From assembly GCA_015499995.1 (NCBI GenBank), contig JADNRV010000114.1:62001-126000 (forward strand): a stretch of DNA of 64,000 bases. Reading direction: 5' to 3'. Below are positions 47,973 through 58,200 of this stretch, one piece after another; within the stretch, counting starts at the first letter, position 1, and every line of letters begins with the position of its first letter. This stretch comes from Flammula alnicola. Its lineage: Eukaryota; Basidiomycota; Agaricomycetes; Agaricales; Strophariaceae. The position numbers were made by a program, and so were the translations under genes. The notes beneath the pieces are model-generated. The model had not been told where the DNA came from, ran no database searches, and saw only the letters and a list, made by a program, of their open reading frames with translations.

Positions 47973-48450
47973 TCAGTCCGTAGCTATGAACCAACCCGGT
48001 TCCTCTGTAAACCCTTGCTCAGCGAAAACCTTCTTCAACTCTTCCACTTTGTCGGACGGAGGGGCGAACTTGTCCTCACGACGCGTGCTTTTGATAATCG
48101 CGATGATCGTCTTCTCTCCAGTGCGTTCGCCCTTGGCATAAACTTGTTTGGGACTAATTATACCCGAATACCAAACTTGATTGCATTTCCATTGCAGCGT
48201 CGAGAGAACTCTCATGGTATAGTCGCTCAAGAGTCTCGTGAGTTCTTCTTCGTCATCAACATTTGGAGGTACAGTGCTGTCGAAGTTAGCGAGCATGCGC
48301 TTGCGGTCGATAGGGAAGCCCCAAAGGGCGGCGTTGGGGTAACGTTCTAGACGACGAATTATCTGGCGAGCGGGAGGACGGTTGTCTGTCGTAGCTGTGG
48401 TTCGTAAGTATATCATTAAAGTCTGAAAATAACGATGGGTACGTACCCAT
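47973..48450 (-). CDS. Small conserved hypothetical protein, copy A
   Basis: Predicted 141 residues: a 4-base first exon (ATGG, 48450-48447), a 52-base intron with GTACGT donor, and exon 48394-47973. The text reads MATTDNRPPARQIIRRLERY, then NAALWGFPIDRKRML, YSGIISPKQVYAKGER and KKVFAEQGFTEEPGWFIATD. It is nearly identical to copy B at 52835-53313 and I recognise no family. No signal peptide or membrane segment. Both copies have an open frame and conserved splice sites, which argues that they are genes. Both are followed by scraps of the helicase-AAA gene, so the pair was copied as a block. Confidence 0.65.
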
Positions 48451-49111
48451 GGTCGCAGTGAATTCAGAGTGGCGTTGAACGATGAGCGTTAATAGTGAAG
48501 CATCATTGCAAGTTGGTTCGTTCTATATAAACGGTAATATTCAACATCACGTGATGTATCCACGCAACAAAACTGTAACAAACAATGTTACTAACGACAA
48601 CTCGACCAGACGATAATCACTGTCCACAAGTTCCACATCAGCGTGAGGCCATTGTTCTTTCTTTGAAAAAAAACCCCATTGTTTCTGAGTAGTCAATTGT
48701 CTTGCATTTAAATTCCTCTTTTTGCTTAATGTTCTGATGCATTCATGTCGCTAAATTACTTAATTACTATGGAGACAGTGACAAAAGATCCTCAGAAGTT
48801 GAAAGCAACAAAAGCAATGGTACATACAAGGAAAACAAGATGGGCGAAAATGGGCCAATGCAAAGATATTACAAGGACGTCGGAGGCTTTTCCAGAAATT
48901 GCAACTCAGTTGAATAATGGAAAAGACAACACAAAGGCAACGACAAGACTGATGCGATGAATAAGAACTTCTGAGGCTCTGCAATAAATTCAACTCCGAA
49001 GAACAATGGGATGACACTGACAACACCGATGCCCTAGATCTGGGCCACCCGAGTCCATTTCTATTTAACCGCTCGATACTTGCTAAAATTTGGCAACCAT
49101 ATTTTGTCGAC
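48451..49111. other. AT-rich spacer, no gene supported
   Basis: About 660 bases between divergent genes. CATCACGTGATG near 48544 is a palindromic E-box-like site. The frame 48745-48960 is Lys/Thr-rich without recognisable features. Confidence 0.35.
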
Positions 49112-50350
49112 ATGTCTCACCAAGAGCCTCTTCCTCCCCCTTACACCAGTTCGGAAAAGGTCCTGAATGGTATTTCACTGGCATATTCGACGCTCAATAA
49201 CCCAAGGGGTCTAGAGTGCCTATGGAACAGCCCATACGGCCAATCATTCTACGAGCTTCTAAGCCCATATACAAAGGGCCAATTCATCACCAATTCTCCT
49301 TATACCCTGTGGCTACCAGCGCTTGTCCGAAAGGAACAAGTTCTTAGGAAACAGTTTCAAGATACTGGCCTAGACTACGACGCCCCTGGCCGTCTCAGGA
49401 CTGCTTTAAAGAAGGCTAGAGCTTTTCGATTCCCGAAGAGTACCAGTGTTCCAGTAGCTGGTCAGAGTGGTTCACGCAAATCTGAGAGGATAGAGGTGGC
49501 AAGGAGGACCACAGATATCGCCAATCGGGACGCATTGGAGAAGGAAATCACCCACCTTTTGAAGGAAAGGGTGAAGATAATCAACAAGCAGAATGAACTT
49601 GCCAAACGTAAGCAAGCATCCCGTTTCATATCCTGACCTCGTTTGACTGATTACCCTATAGAAAGGAAGAAACTTGGGAACGACTACAGCATGGAATCTA
49701 ATTCCGACCTGGCTTCGTTCGAAGAGGAACCAGATATTTTTGTCACCCATGTTGAGACTGTCAGGCTTCCACAGAAAAGGCGCTATGAACTCCGTGGTTG
49801 GAGGAAGGCCTACCACCAGTGTGGTGCCGTGATTGTCGAACTCAAGAAAGGGCCTAGCCGACTTCTAGTTGGCAGCCAATACTACCTGGACGCCAATTAC
49901 CTGATCAAAGATGCTCAAAATGATTTGCTTCAATACTGTTCAGCATACTTTGCATGTTACCCAGACGCAACGAACGTCATCGCTTTTGCCACAGGAGGGC
50001 CGATTTGGAGATGGGCCAATATACAGCCTGGCGAGACCCCCAGGTGGGACTTCGTGCTCAATTGTGCGAATCAGACCAGTCCAATCAATGAAAAGCTTGC
50101 GCGTGAATGGGAGACTCGGTTCAGTCCAGTATTCCAACTCGGGACAAGGAATTCTGACAAAGAATTGACTAAGATCAATCAGCAGTATATCTATCCCATG
50201 CTCAACCACACTCCTGCAATCCCGGCCCATCTCCTTGAGGTGGAAGACGACGACGAAGAGGAAGAGCAAGGCGACGTCGATGCCTCTGAAGGCGAAGAAG
50301 ACGAGGATAACCAAGTTCAAGACCGAGGTAACTGGCCGGGGGAAACATAA
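49112..50350 (+). CDS. Hypothetical protein with a possible PD-(D/E)XK nuclease-like fold
   Basis: Predicted 394 residues from exons 49112-49607 and 49662-50350, closing in frame. The N-terminal half is helical and basic, ending in a coiled coil (ALEKEITHLLKERVKIINKQ). The C-terminal half has PDIFVTHVETVRLP, then GAVIVELKKGPSRLLVG, AQNDLLQYCSAYFACYP and VIAFATGGPIWRWANI. The order of a D, a beta strand with ExK (VELKK), a Gln-containing helix and a further strand is the layout of PD-(D/E)XK enzymes. That is a fold guess from pattern only. An acidic tail (EDDDEEEEQGD) closes the protein. It sits in the duplication-rich block. Confidence 0.55.
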
Positions 50351-50549
50351 GACGATACTGATTATACACTGGCATGAACCTCAAATGAACCTTTCCTATA
50401 TCATATGACAGATGTACGGTTATGGCTTCGTGGTCTATGTAGAATATGACTCTTCTCTAACTCTCTCTATCTATATTTACTATTCAGTGTGCTTTATGTA
50501 TAGTACTCAATATGAAGCCGTTGAGCCACTTACTTCAAAGGATGGGTCA

Positions 50550-50720
50550 TGATCGTGGATGCTGATTATTAGGACTAATGGAAGACTGCTGGTGAAAGGT
50601 TGTGTCTATCTTCGAATTGATTTTAAGGAGCTGGTCCTTAACATCCTCGAGGCTAATCATATCCATGATGGCGTCGATGGCATCGCGCACCCTCTACATT
50701 TTCAAACATTTCCGAGGACG
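50550..50720 (-). pseudogene. Scrap of the helicase-AAA gene (linker before the first AAA module)
   Basis: The reverse complement closely matches 26510-26650, which encodes DAIDAIMDMTGLEAVKDQVL and the following KIKSKIDTT. Here it reads about the same (DAIDAIMDMISLEDVKDQLL) over roughly 55 codons, with a short deletion at GARNDA. No flanking part of the module remains. Confidence 0.8.
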
Positions 50721-51132
50721 AGGAGGTCTCAAGGGACCAGTTGATGGACGGGCGGCTATTAGTATCATGCTGTCAGATGTTCAATTTTTTCGCTTCGATA
50801 TGTTTTCACGGTCGTTTCGGCGGCATTGTGATCAAACACAATTTTGGAAAGATCCACATAATGAAAAAAAAAGAAGGACATCCCAAGTGCTCGAAAGAAA
50901 GTCTTGAAAATCCCTCCTCTTCCTCAACTTCAGCTTTTTCTTCCTGTAACTCCTTGACTAGAATCTCTCCTGCTTCTCCAAATAGACACATCTCCCCGAG
51001 ATCCTTCGTATTATTTGTCCTTCTCGCAAGTTTCAAATCCTTGTGTATAGGTCTCCGACTCGATTAATACGGAATCGATGAAAGAAACAACGTGCATGAA
51101 AGCGAGCAAAGTGTGTGATTAAGGTCAATGAA
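50721..51132. other. Spacer, nothing recognised
   Basis: About 410 bases between the scrap and the WASP stop. A minus-strand frame (51036-50806) is Glu-rich and low-complexity. No WH2 or acidic VCA motif can be read here in any frame. Confidence 0.35.
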
Positions 51133-52256
51133 CTAGCCTGAACCATCTAAATATCGAACATCTAGCGGCTTAGAGAGGGGTCCTTGGGCAGTGGAGGGGC
51201 CGCAGGAGGGGCTCGTGATTGCGCAGGCGGAGGTGTTCTGCGGAGCAGGCCTGCTCCGCAGAGGAGGTCGAGTTGCGACTTCTGCCAGACTCGTGGGGCG
51301 TTGAGTGCGCGCTGGCGGTGCAGATGGTAGAGGAGGAGGTGGACGTGATGGAGGAGGGGGACGTGATGGAGGAGGAGGTACATTCAGCGGCCAACTCGGA
51401 GGCGGAGGTAGGGCCTGAGCTACAGGAGAAGTTTGTGGCGACGCACGTCCATCAACTGCATGTCGCCTTGAAACAGGTGGAGGTGGCTTCGGCTTTTTTG
51501 GTTCTTTGAGCGCTGCTTGTTGTTGTGTAGGGTATTCACAGACGAAGTTTCTGATGGATTCCATTTCACGGGCAACGACGTCTTCCCCTACAGCGCCCTC
51601 CAAATGTTCGACGAGGGCTGTCCATGATGGATCCACGCCTTTGGAGGTAAATCCCGAGTGTGCGTCGTAGCCCATGTGAGCGACATGGATGAAAGACTTG
51701 TCTATCTTGCCACCCTTTGAGGCTTTCTTCTTCTTCTCTCCTTTTGGCTGTGCTATATGAATTCGCTGTCAGAACAATCTATATCTCGAAGGATGGCTGC
51801 TGCTACTCACAGCCCTTGTTGTCTTTCTTATTCTTGACCTTTTTATGGAACGTTTTTGCTTCGGACTCATCTGCGAAAACAAAACCGATCATACATCGCT
51901 GAAATTGGGTAAGACGGGATAAATCGTGGAATAGCAGTATGTGGACGAACATCACCCTGAAATGAAAGAAAGAACGCTCTGTCTTGGTTCAACTCCAGAC
52001 CCTCATACAGTTCATGGTCCCAGATAACGCCCTTCGTTCCATCGATGTCGACCATCTTGAAATGCAGAGTATTGTTGTTATTATCTAGCGAGAACACCAG
52101 AGCGCCTTGAACACCTGCATACGCCCACTTGTTGGGCTGCGGATATGCATAGTAGATTCGAGCTAAAGCAGCAAAGACGATCTTGTGCGAGGGAGCAGAA
52201 ACGGCATTCTTGACTTTAGTTTTCTCGTCAGCATTGAGCGTTGACTGAGAGGGCAT
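51133..52256 (-). CDS. LAS17: WASP/Las17 actin regulator, truncated before the VCA region
   Basis: Predicted 337 residues; exons 52256-51951, 51898-51811, 51752-51133 close in frame. The EVH1/WH1 domain (IVFAALARIYYAYPQPNKWA, ALVFSLDNNNNTLHFKMVDI, RCMIGFVFADESEAKTF) is complete, followed by a Lys-rich basic stretch, a CRIB-like segment (DKSFIHVAHMGYDAHSGF) and a proline-rich region with PPPPSRPPPPSRPPPP. Full WASP proteins end in WH2, central and acidic motifs that bind actin and Arp2/3. Here the frame stops at YLDGSG with none of these. As read, the product could bind verprolin and SH3 partners but not activate Arp2/3. Its upstream region is helicase-AAA 3' flank. Confidence 0.88.
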
Positions 52257-52349
52257 TTGTTCTGAAATCGACTAGGTGGTGATTCTGCAACGAGCTCGAG
52301 ATGGATGTTGGAATCGAAGATGGTTATCTGAGATGCCCACGATTTTGAA

Positions 52350-52665
52350 AGCTTAAATTAAGCGCCCGTGCACGGACCGCCTATTTAAGTAAACTACCTC
52401 CAACATAAATTATATCAAAAAGGTAGCGAAGAATATAGAAATCAAGAAACAAGCTCCCAGATGAAAAGTATCACCTTATAAAGCGGAACACACATTAGAA
52501 TTCTGACTTAATCTCGCAAGGTTAGCGGATGCTTTGGCGGCTCGATCGTAGTCTGGGTCATAGTCTTCTGGTCCAAAGACGATATCGTCAATTCTCTCCG
52601 ACGGGACAAGCTTTAACATAAGAATGCGCTTGTCGACCTGATTTTGGCGCTCTAATGAAGCAAGC
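52350..52665 (-). pseudogene. Scrap of the helicase-AAA gene plus its 3' flank
   Basis: The minus strand reads SERIDDIVFGPEDYDPDYDR and AAKASANLARL, matching the segment before the third AAA module of the intact gene. Bases 52350-52450 then match the reverse complement of 22135-22237, the flank after the decayed copy. The third AAA module and C-terminus between them have been lost. It lies downstream of small gene B, as the 47 kb scrap does with copy A. Confidence 0.8.
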
Positions 52666-52834
52666 TCCTCACAATTGAAAGCCGAACTGGATCTACAGAG
52701 AAGGCGGGAAAATGGCCGCCAGATTAAAATTGACACACCGCGACATTGTGAAAATGGTACTAATAACCGTAGGATGGTAACAGTAAGGCGACTATAATAT
52801 ATGACGGATTGCTCGGTTTTCAATATTTCAATGG

Positions 52835-53313
52835 TCAGTCCGTAGCTATGAACCAACCCGGTTCCTCTGTAAATCCCTGCTCAGCGAAAACCTTCTTCAA
52901 CTCTTCCACTTTGTCGGACGGAGGGATGAACTTGTCCTCACGACGCGTGCTTTTGACAATCGCGATGATCGTCTTCTCCCCAATGCGTTCGCCCTTGGCA
53001 TACACTTCTTTGGGACTAATTATGCCCGAATACCAAACGTGATTGCATTTCCGTTGCAACGTCGAGAAGACTCTCGAGGCATAGTCGTCCAAGAGTCTCG
53101 TGAGTTCTTCATCATCATCAACATTTGGAGGTACGGTGCTGTCGAAGTTAGTGAGCATGCGCTTGTAGTCGATAGGGAATCCCCAAAGGGCGGCGTTGGG
53201 GTAACGTTCTAGACGACGAAGTATCTGGCGAGCGGGAGGACGATTGTCTGCAGTAGCTGTGGTTCGTAAGTACACCATGAAAATCGGGAAATAAGGACGG
53301 GTACGTACCCATA
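52835..53313 (-). CDS. Small conserved hypothetical protein, copy B
   Basis: Predicted 141 residues with the same structure as copy A: a 4-base first exon ATGG (53313-53310), intron, exon 53256-52835. The text reads MATADNRPPARQILRRLERY and ends FAEQGFTEEPGWFIATD. Differences from copy A are mostly single substitutions and keep the frame, suggesting selection or a recent duplication. An alternative upstream start (MPLTTLRNSLPLW, 53347) would read through the intron in another frame and is less likely. It is divergent from ADA1 copy 1, with about 108 bases between starts. Confidence 0.65.
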
Positions 53314-53421
53314 GTGGCAGCGAATTCCGAAGAGTCGTAAGTGGCATTCAAGGAAAGTTAAATACTGTGGCATGTGACATGTGACACGTGATATATTATT
53401 GTTTCCTTTACCACTACCACG
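53314..53421. promoter_or_regulatory. Divergent promoter of small gene B and ADA1 copy 1
   Basis: 108 bases with repeated CATGTGAC/CACGTGAT elements (about 53370-53395), E-box-like, followed by a T-rich run and the ADA1 ATG. Confidence 0.4.
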
Positions 53422-54911
53422 ATGTCGCTCTCGTCGACGTCGACACTGAAAGGGCAGTTAATGAAGCACCTGGGCGCACAGGCGCAGACATACTTCGACT
53501 CTCTGTCCAGCTTTGTCTCAGGCAAGACCTCCCGCAGGAATTCGAGCAAGTTGCAAAGCAAGTCCTCTCGTCTCCAAACCTTCGTACGTCCCTGCCTCTA
53601 TCTCTATCTCTACCTAACCCCACCAAAAGTACAACTCCACAATGCCCTCATAATATCCCTCTTCGACGCCACCGCCACCCTCAAACGGCCCCCCACACCC
53701 CCGCCCCCAGCACTCCCCAAGCCGCCCCCGACGAAGCGCCGGCGCACCCTGTTGCCGTACCAAGGGCCCCACGTCCCCGACGAGGCCCGCACCCTCCGCT
53801 CTGCGCGCATCAAACGCTGGACCTGGCCATGGGCAGACGCGAGCGTGAAAGACTAAAGACACTGCAGGCCGCCGCCCCGCCCTCTGCCGACCCCCCGCGT
53901 CCGAGGAAGGAGACGGACGAGATCGCGTGTGAGAGAGGGGTGGAGCTGTTATCTGAGCGAGGGGGTGTGTATACTTATCTTCGTGTCCACCCTCGTGTTG
54001 TTCGCATCTGCTTACCATCCATCTACTCATGCCTCGTATATAGACCCCCCAGGCAGCCGTCTGCCCATCCACCTGCACTCCAGCACGCGCGCACCGACAC
54101 TCCAACACGTCGCCGATCGCATGAACCTCATCTGCGCCCAGAACAACCTCAGCGCACCTTCACGTACCGTGCCCGCACTCATGACACTCGCATGCGAGGT
54201 GCGTATCTCCATAACCCACCTTCCATCCATCCTCCTCTCTACTCCTCTCTAACCTCACCCATCCCAGGCAAAGCTCAAACAACTAATAACTCACGCCCTA
54301 ACACTAACATCCACCTCGCACGCCATATCGTCCATCGCCCCCTCCTCCTCTTCATCTTCCTCAACCTTGGGCACCTCGGCACAACAGACCCACCACCACT
54401 ATCCCCACAACAAACCTCCCGTGCTCACCCCGGACTCGTTCCACACCCTTTTCACCGTCTCCCCTGCGGACCTGCCGAACAAGTCCGCCGCAGCGATGCG
54501 TTTCGCTGTCTCCCGTCGTCTCTCGTAAGTAATGCGTTTCTTTGTTCTGATTTCTCTCTCTCTTTTGGTCTGGTCTGGTTTGTTTCGTGGATGTATACTG
54601 AGTCTCCCTTTGTTAACCCCCACCTTTATTATCAATCGCATCGCATATATTGTCATTATCGAATACGCGAAATTACACGAAATACAAATACCCAAAATCA
54701 TACGAACCGCACGCGTATACATCAAACGTCGAATAATCGAACGATGCCGACGAATCGGACCCAACGCAACGCAACGCAACGCACCAGGACGATGACGCAG
54801 ACGACGTTGTGTCCTCAAAGACCGCGAGGTGCGCGATCAGCGCTGGCAATCATGGCCCTCCTCGGCGAGCGGAGTACCGTCAGGGACAGTCTAATGGGGA
54901 AGGTTAGATGA
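53422..54911 (+). pseudogene. HFI1: SAGA subunit ADA1 (HFI1/TADA1), copy 1, with five one-base deletions
   Basis: ADA1 holds the SAGA core together. Identified by LKGQLMKHLGAQAQTYFDSL at the start, LLQLHNALIISLFDA across the first intron, LPIHLHSSTRAPTLQHVADR and the C-terminal LGERSTVRDSLMGKVR. It has a proper ATG and GT-AG introns (for example 53584-53629). Compared with copy 2 it lacks single bases near 53534, 53822, 54513, 54811 and 54846, each shifting the frame. All five are deletions, as in other GC-rich genes here, so this may be the real ADA1 with sequencing errors rather than a dead gene. If the losses are real, only the first 37 or so residues are correct. Confidence 0.8.
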
Positions 54912-55276
54912 GGTGATATGATTGGGAGGTTGACAGATGTGGAGACTCTTTTGGTTTTGGTTTTGGTAGTAACTTTTTCGTTCATGCTGTACAGTATAGC
55001 GGGCCCAGCAAGAGTGCATGCTTGAAGACCCAGAGAGGGAATAAATGTTATATACAGGAAAAGGAATATATCATGCGTGCTACTAAGAGCGAGACGAAAG
55101 ACAAAAAGGAGAACATGGAGAAGAGATGAAATAATGTCTGTACCACTAAGCCAAAGGCATGCGCGAGCGGACCGCACAGCCTTGTGGCACGTCAGCGCGT
55201 ATCGCGTTTGCTTGGGATATTTCTACAGAGGAAAGAGAAGTTTGAGGTAATAACTAAACGCAAGATCTATTCAAAT
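54912..55276. other. 3' region between ADA1 copy 1 and the DUF2235-caspase gene
   Basis: Homology to the flank of ADA1 copy 2 continues to about 54995. No gene is supported. Confidence 0.35.
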
Positions 55277-58200
55277 TTAAGAAGCACCTGATCTCTTGAT
55301 GACAATAGGAACGAGAAGCATGTCCCACAGCGGCTTTTGCAACGCTACCCCGCGACCGCCACGCAGACGGAGGGGCTTGGACATCTTGACCTGTGGACTT
55401 GGGCTCGATGGAAATGAGGTCTCACCATCAGGAATCACCATCCCCCCCGACATGACTCTAGAACTCCGATCAAAGGGTGAAGGTTTTTCGAGGTGGGACA
55501 AGTCTACATATTCCGTGGATATGAAGGCCTTCAAGTAGGTGATGCCAACTTCCACTCCGGCCGGCAGATTATGCTCGTTCAACGTGTAGCCAACTTGAAG
55601 TTGACCATCGTTTGGGAGGCATGGATCACCTCTGCGGTTCTTGGAGGAGCGGGGTTTATATATGATATCTGTCCAAGCAGATGAGATATCTAGTGCATGT
55701 ATCTTCAAACATAAATGGCGCACCGATTGTCAAATCTAAGATGTTGAAGGCAAACAACCAAACATAGCAGTTATGACGAGAGGAATTTCTAATTGTGAAG
55801 CCCAGGGCTTTCTCGTGTCCAACGCCATCTTCCACGAACACACTGATGGTACCACTGGCATTCAGGTTTGGACCCGCGGGTACAAGTATTGATGAATCTT
55901 GACCACCGGGGACAGACTCGGTGAGCAGATGAGCCTCGACAGTAATATCGCCGGATATCCGTGACCTCTGGCTTACGCGACGAAGGTCCCAGAAAAAATC
56001 TGCCGATAGTCTGAGAGTCGAATAGACGCTGTCAACATCTCGAGACAAGATATAAGGGAGATGATCGAGTCCTGAGTCATTGGAAATATTATCCGTAATG
56101 CCAAGTACTACCCGATCACCGTCCACCGAGACGACAACTTCTGGATCCTGGGACCTTTCTACAATTTGGATTCTCGTCCTGCGAGCCTGAGGCTGATCCT
56201 CCTCCCTCTCGATACGTTCCGAAATAGCAATCGAAAATTCTTCATCACTGAGGATGGCGAAGCTCACAGCAGCATCCTCACCTGCGTGACTTTGCAGACC
56301 ATATGTGGCTAATTTTTGAGGGATAGCGAATTCTACTGTGTGTTCATCAAAGCCCAAGGATGTAGAGAATCTAGCCACCTTGATGGCTACGACAGAACCG
56401 AGGAGTAAGTCATTCTCATCATCTCCACTGTAGATGTCAAATCGTGCGCCCGCAGTGATGCCATGTATTTCGCCAGCCTCCATGTGGAAAGACCCATTGA
56501 CCTCGCGGAAGATATCGAACTTGTGACGACGTTCTGCTGTCCTGGTTTCAAATAAAATTCGATTGTCGTATTTTCCCTGGCAATTAGGTGACTGGCTTCT
56601 TTCCAGACAACGTCAAAGTTATACTCATTTATCTCACAAACAAATGAACATACCTAGTATCTGGGAGAAGCTTGATGATATCTCGGTATGTGACAGTACT
56701 GATGCGCGGCCCCAATTGCCGCAGAAGCGTGGTTAAATCATTGGTAAAAACACCACGGGCTTTGACCTCGGGGGCCAGTTCGTCTCTTGAACATGCTGCT
56801 AGTAGAACATGTGAGTCCAAAGACGCATATGCATAGCCTTTTCCACCAAAGCCACCTGCATGACATGCGTCAAGGATGACAGTCTAGGGATGGATGATGT
56901 TCGGTGAGAAGAAAATGGACATGATAAACGGACGCACAATATTGTTGCCCTTTTCATTGGCCAAGCGTTTCAGTAAATCATTAAATTCGATGTCTAAAAT
57001 GCTTCTTTTATCGTCTTCTTGGCTACCACATGTAGCGTCGTGGGGGAATAATACTACTCTGCCCTGTATTTCCCGTCCGTGTCCAGCATAATAGATGAGA
57101 ATTGGATCATTGAAGGCAATACGGTCATTTGCTGCGAAGTTCAGTATTTCTTGTACAATGTTAGCATGGGTTGCATTCTCATCGCGAAGAATAACGATAC
57201 AGTCCTGTGAGACGTGGAGGTCTCTGGTCAGAAAGGCTTGGATGTCGTCAGCATCAGCGATGCTTCCCTTGACGTCCGTGATATTGCTGTGGTCACTATA
57301 TCTGTTAATGCCGATAATTAATGCAAAGAGAACTCGTCCTGGCAGTGATGGTACATATAGCATCTGTGATCAATATTCTGAAATTGACAACAGCGTAAAT
57401 TCACCTCACCACTAGCAAAGATGATTTTGAATTTCGCCAATGTCTGTTGACGGTCTGGATACTTTTGCTCAAGTATAGACCACAGTTCTTTGAGCACGAT
57501 AGGCTCATGTTTTATTGCCTGAGATGGGGCTGATTTGAAAGCATCCAATGCCGTTAACAAGGCGAGAATAGTCTTCTGCTGGAGCTCTGAAGTTGAGGCC
57601 TCGGCCTGACATGCCTGTGTGAGAATTCGAACTTCGGCCTGAAGGGCGCCTATAAGGAGGTTAGCCGCTTCTGGGAACTCAGTGATAGATCGAGAGCCAA
57701 TTTCTGGAATAAAATTAAACTCTCTTAGAGATTCTATGGCGACTACAAAACAGAGTTCCTTGCCTATCGCGGTTAGACCATAAATGGCATGGATGTCTTC
57801 TTCGGCCAGTGCTCCCGGTATATAATTATCGAGCTTGTGGAGGAAGTCGGAAGCATCGGCGTATGGATCCCTCTCAAGCAATGGTTGCATTTTTGCCTTG
57901 TCCCAAACAATTCCTTCATGAGTACGAGCTTTTGGTTCATATCTTGACTTATTCATCTCTTCAAACACTGATTTATGAATCAGTTGACCTTTCTTCATTT
58001 GACGAGGTTTTTCACAATGCCAACTGGAAGGATATTAGCATGTGAATTATGGGACAGCCTTGATCAAAAAGACCGCACCGCCAGACAGTTTTATTCGCGT
58101 CTTTATATGTCAAATGAGTGATAGGGATAACATATTCAAGAATTTTCCATCCCAGAGTCATTGATGGCGTAGGCGACATTGGAGACCATTGGCATCGGTT

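Noticed and set aside
53388..54911. A 507-codon plus-strand open frame across ADA1 copy 1
   Set aside because: It crosses introns and mixes frames; conserved ADA1 text is found only in the spliced frames.
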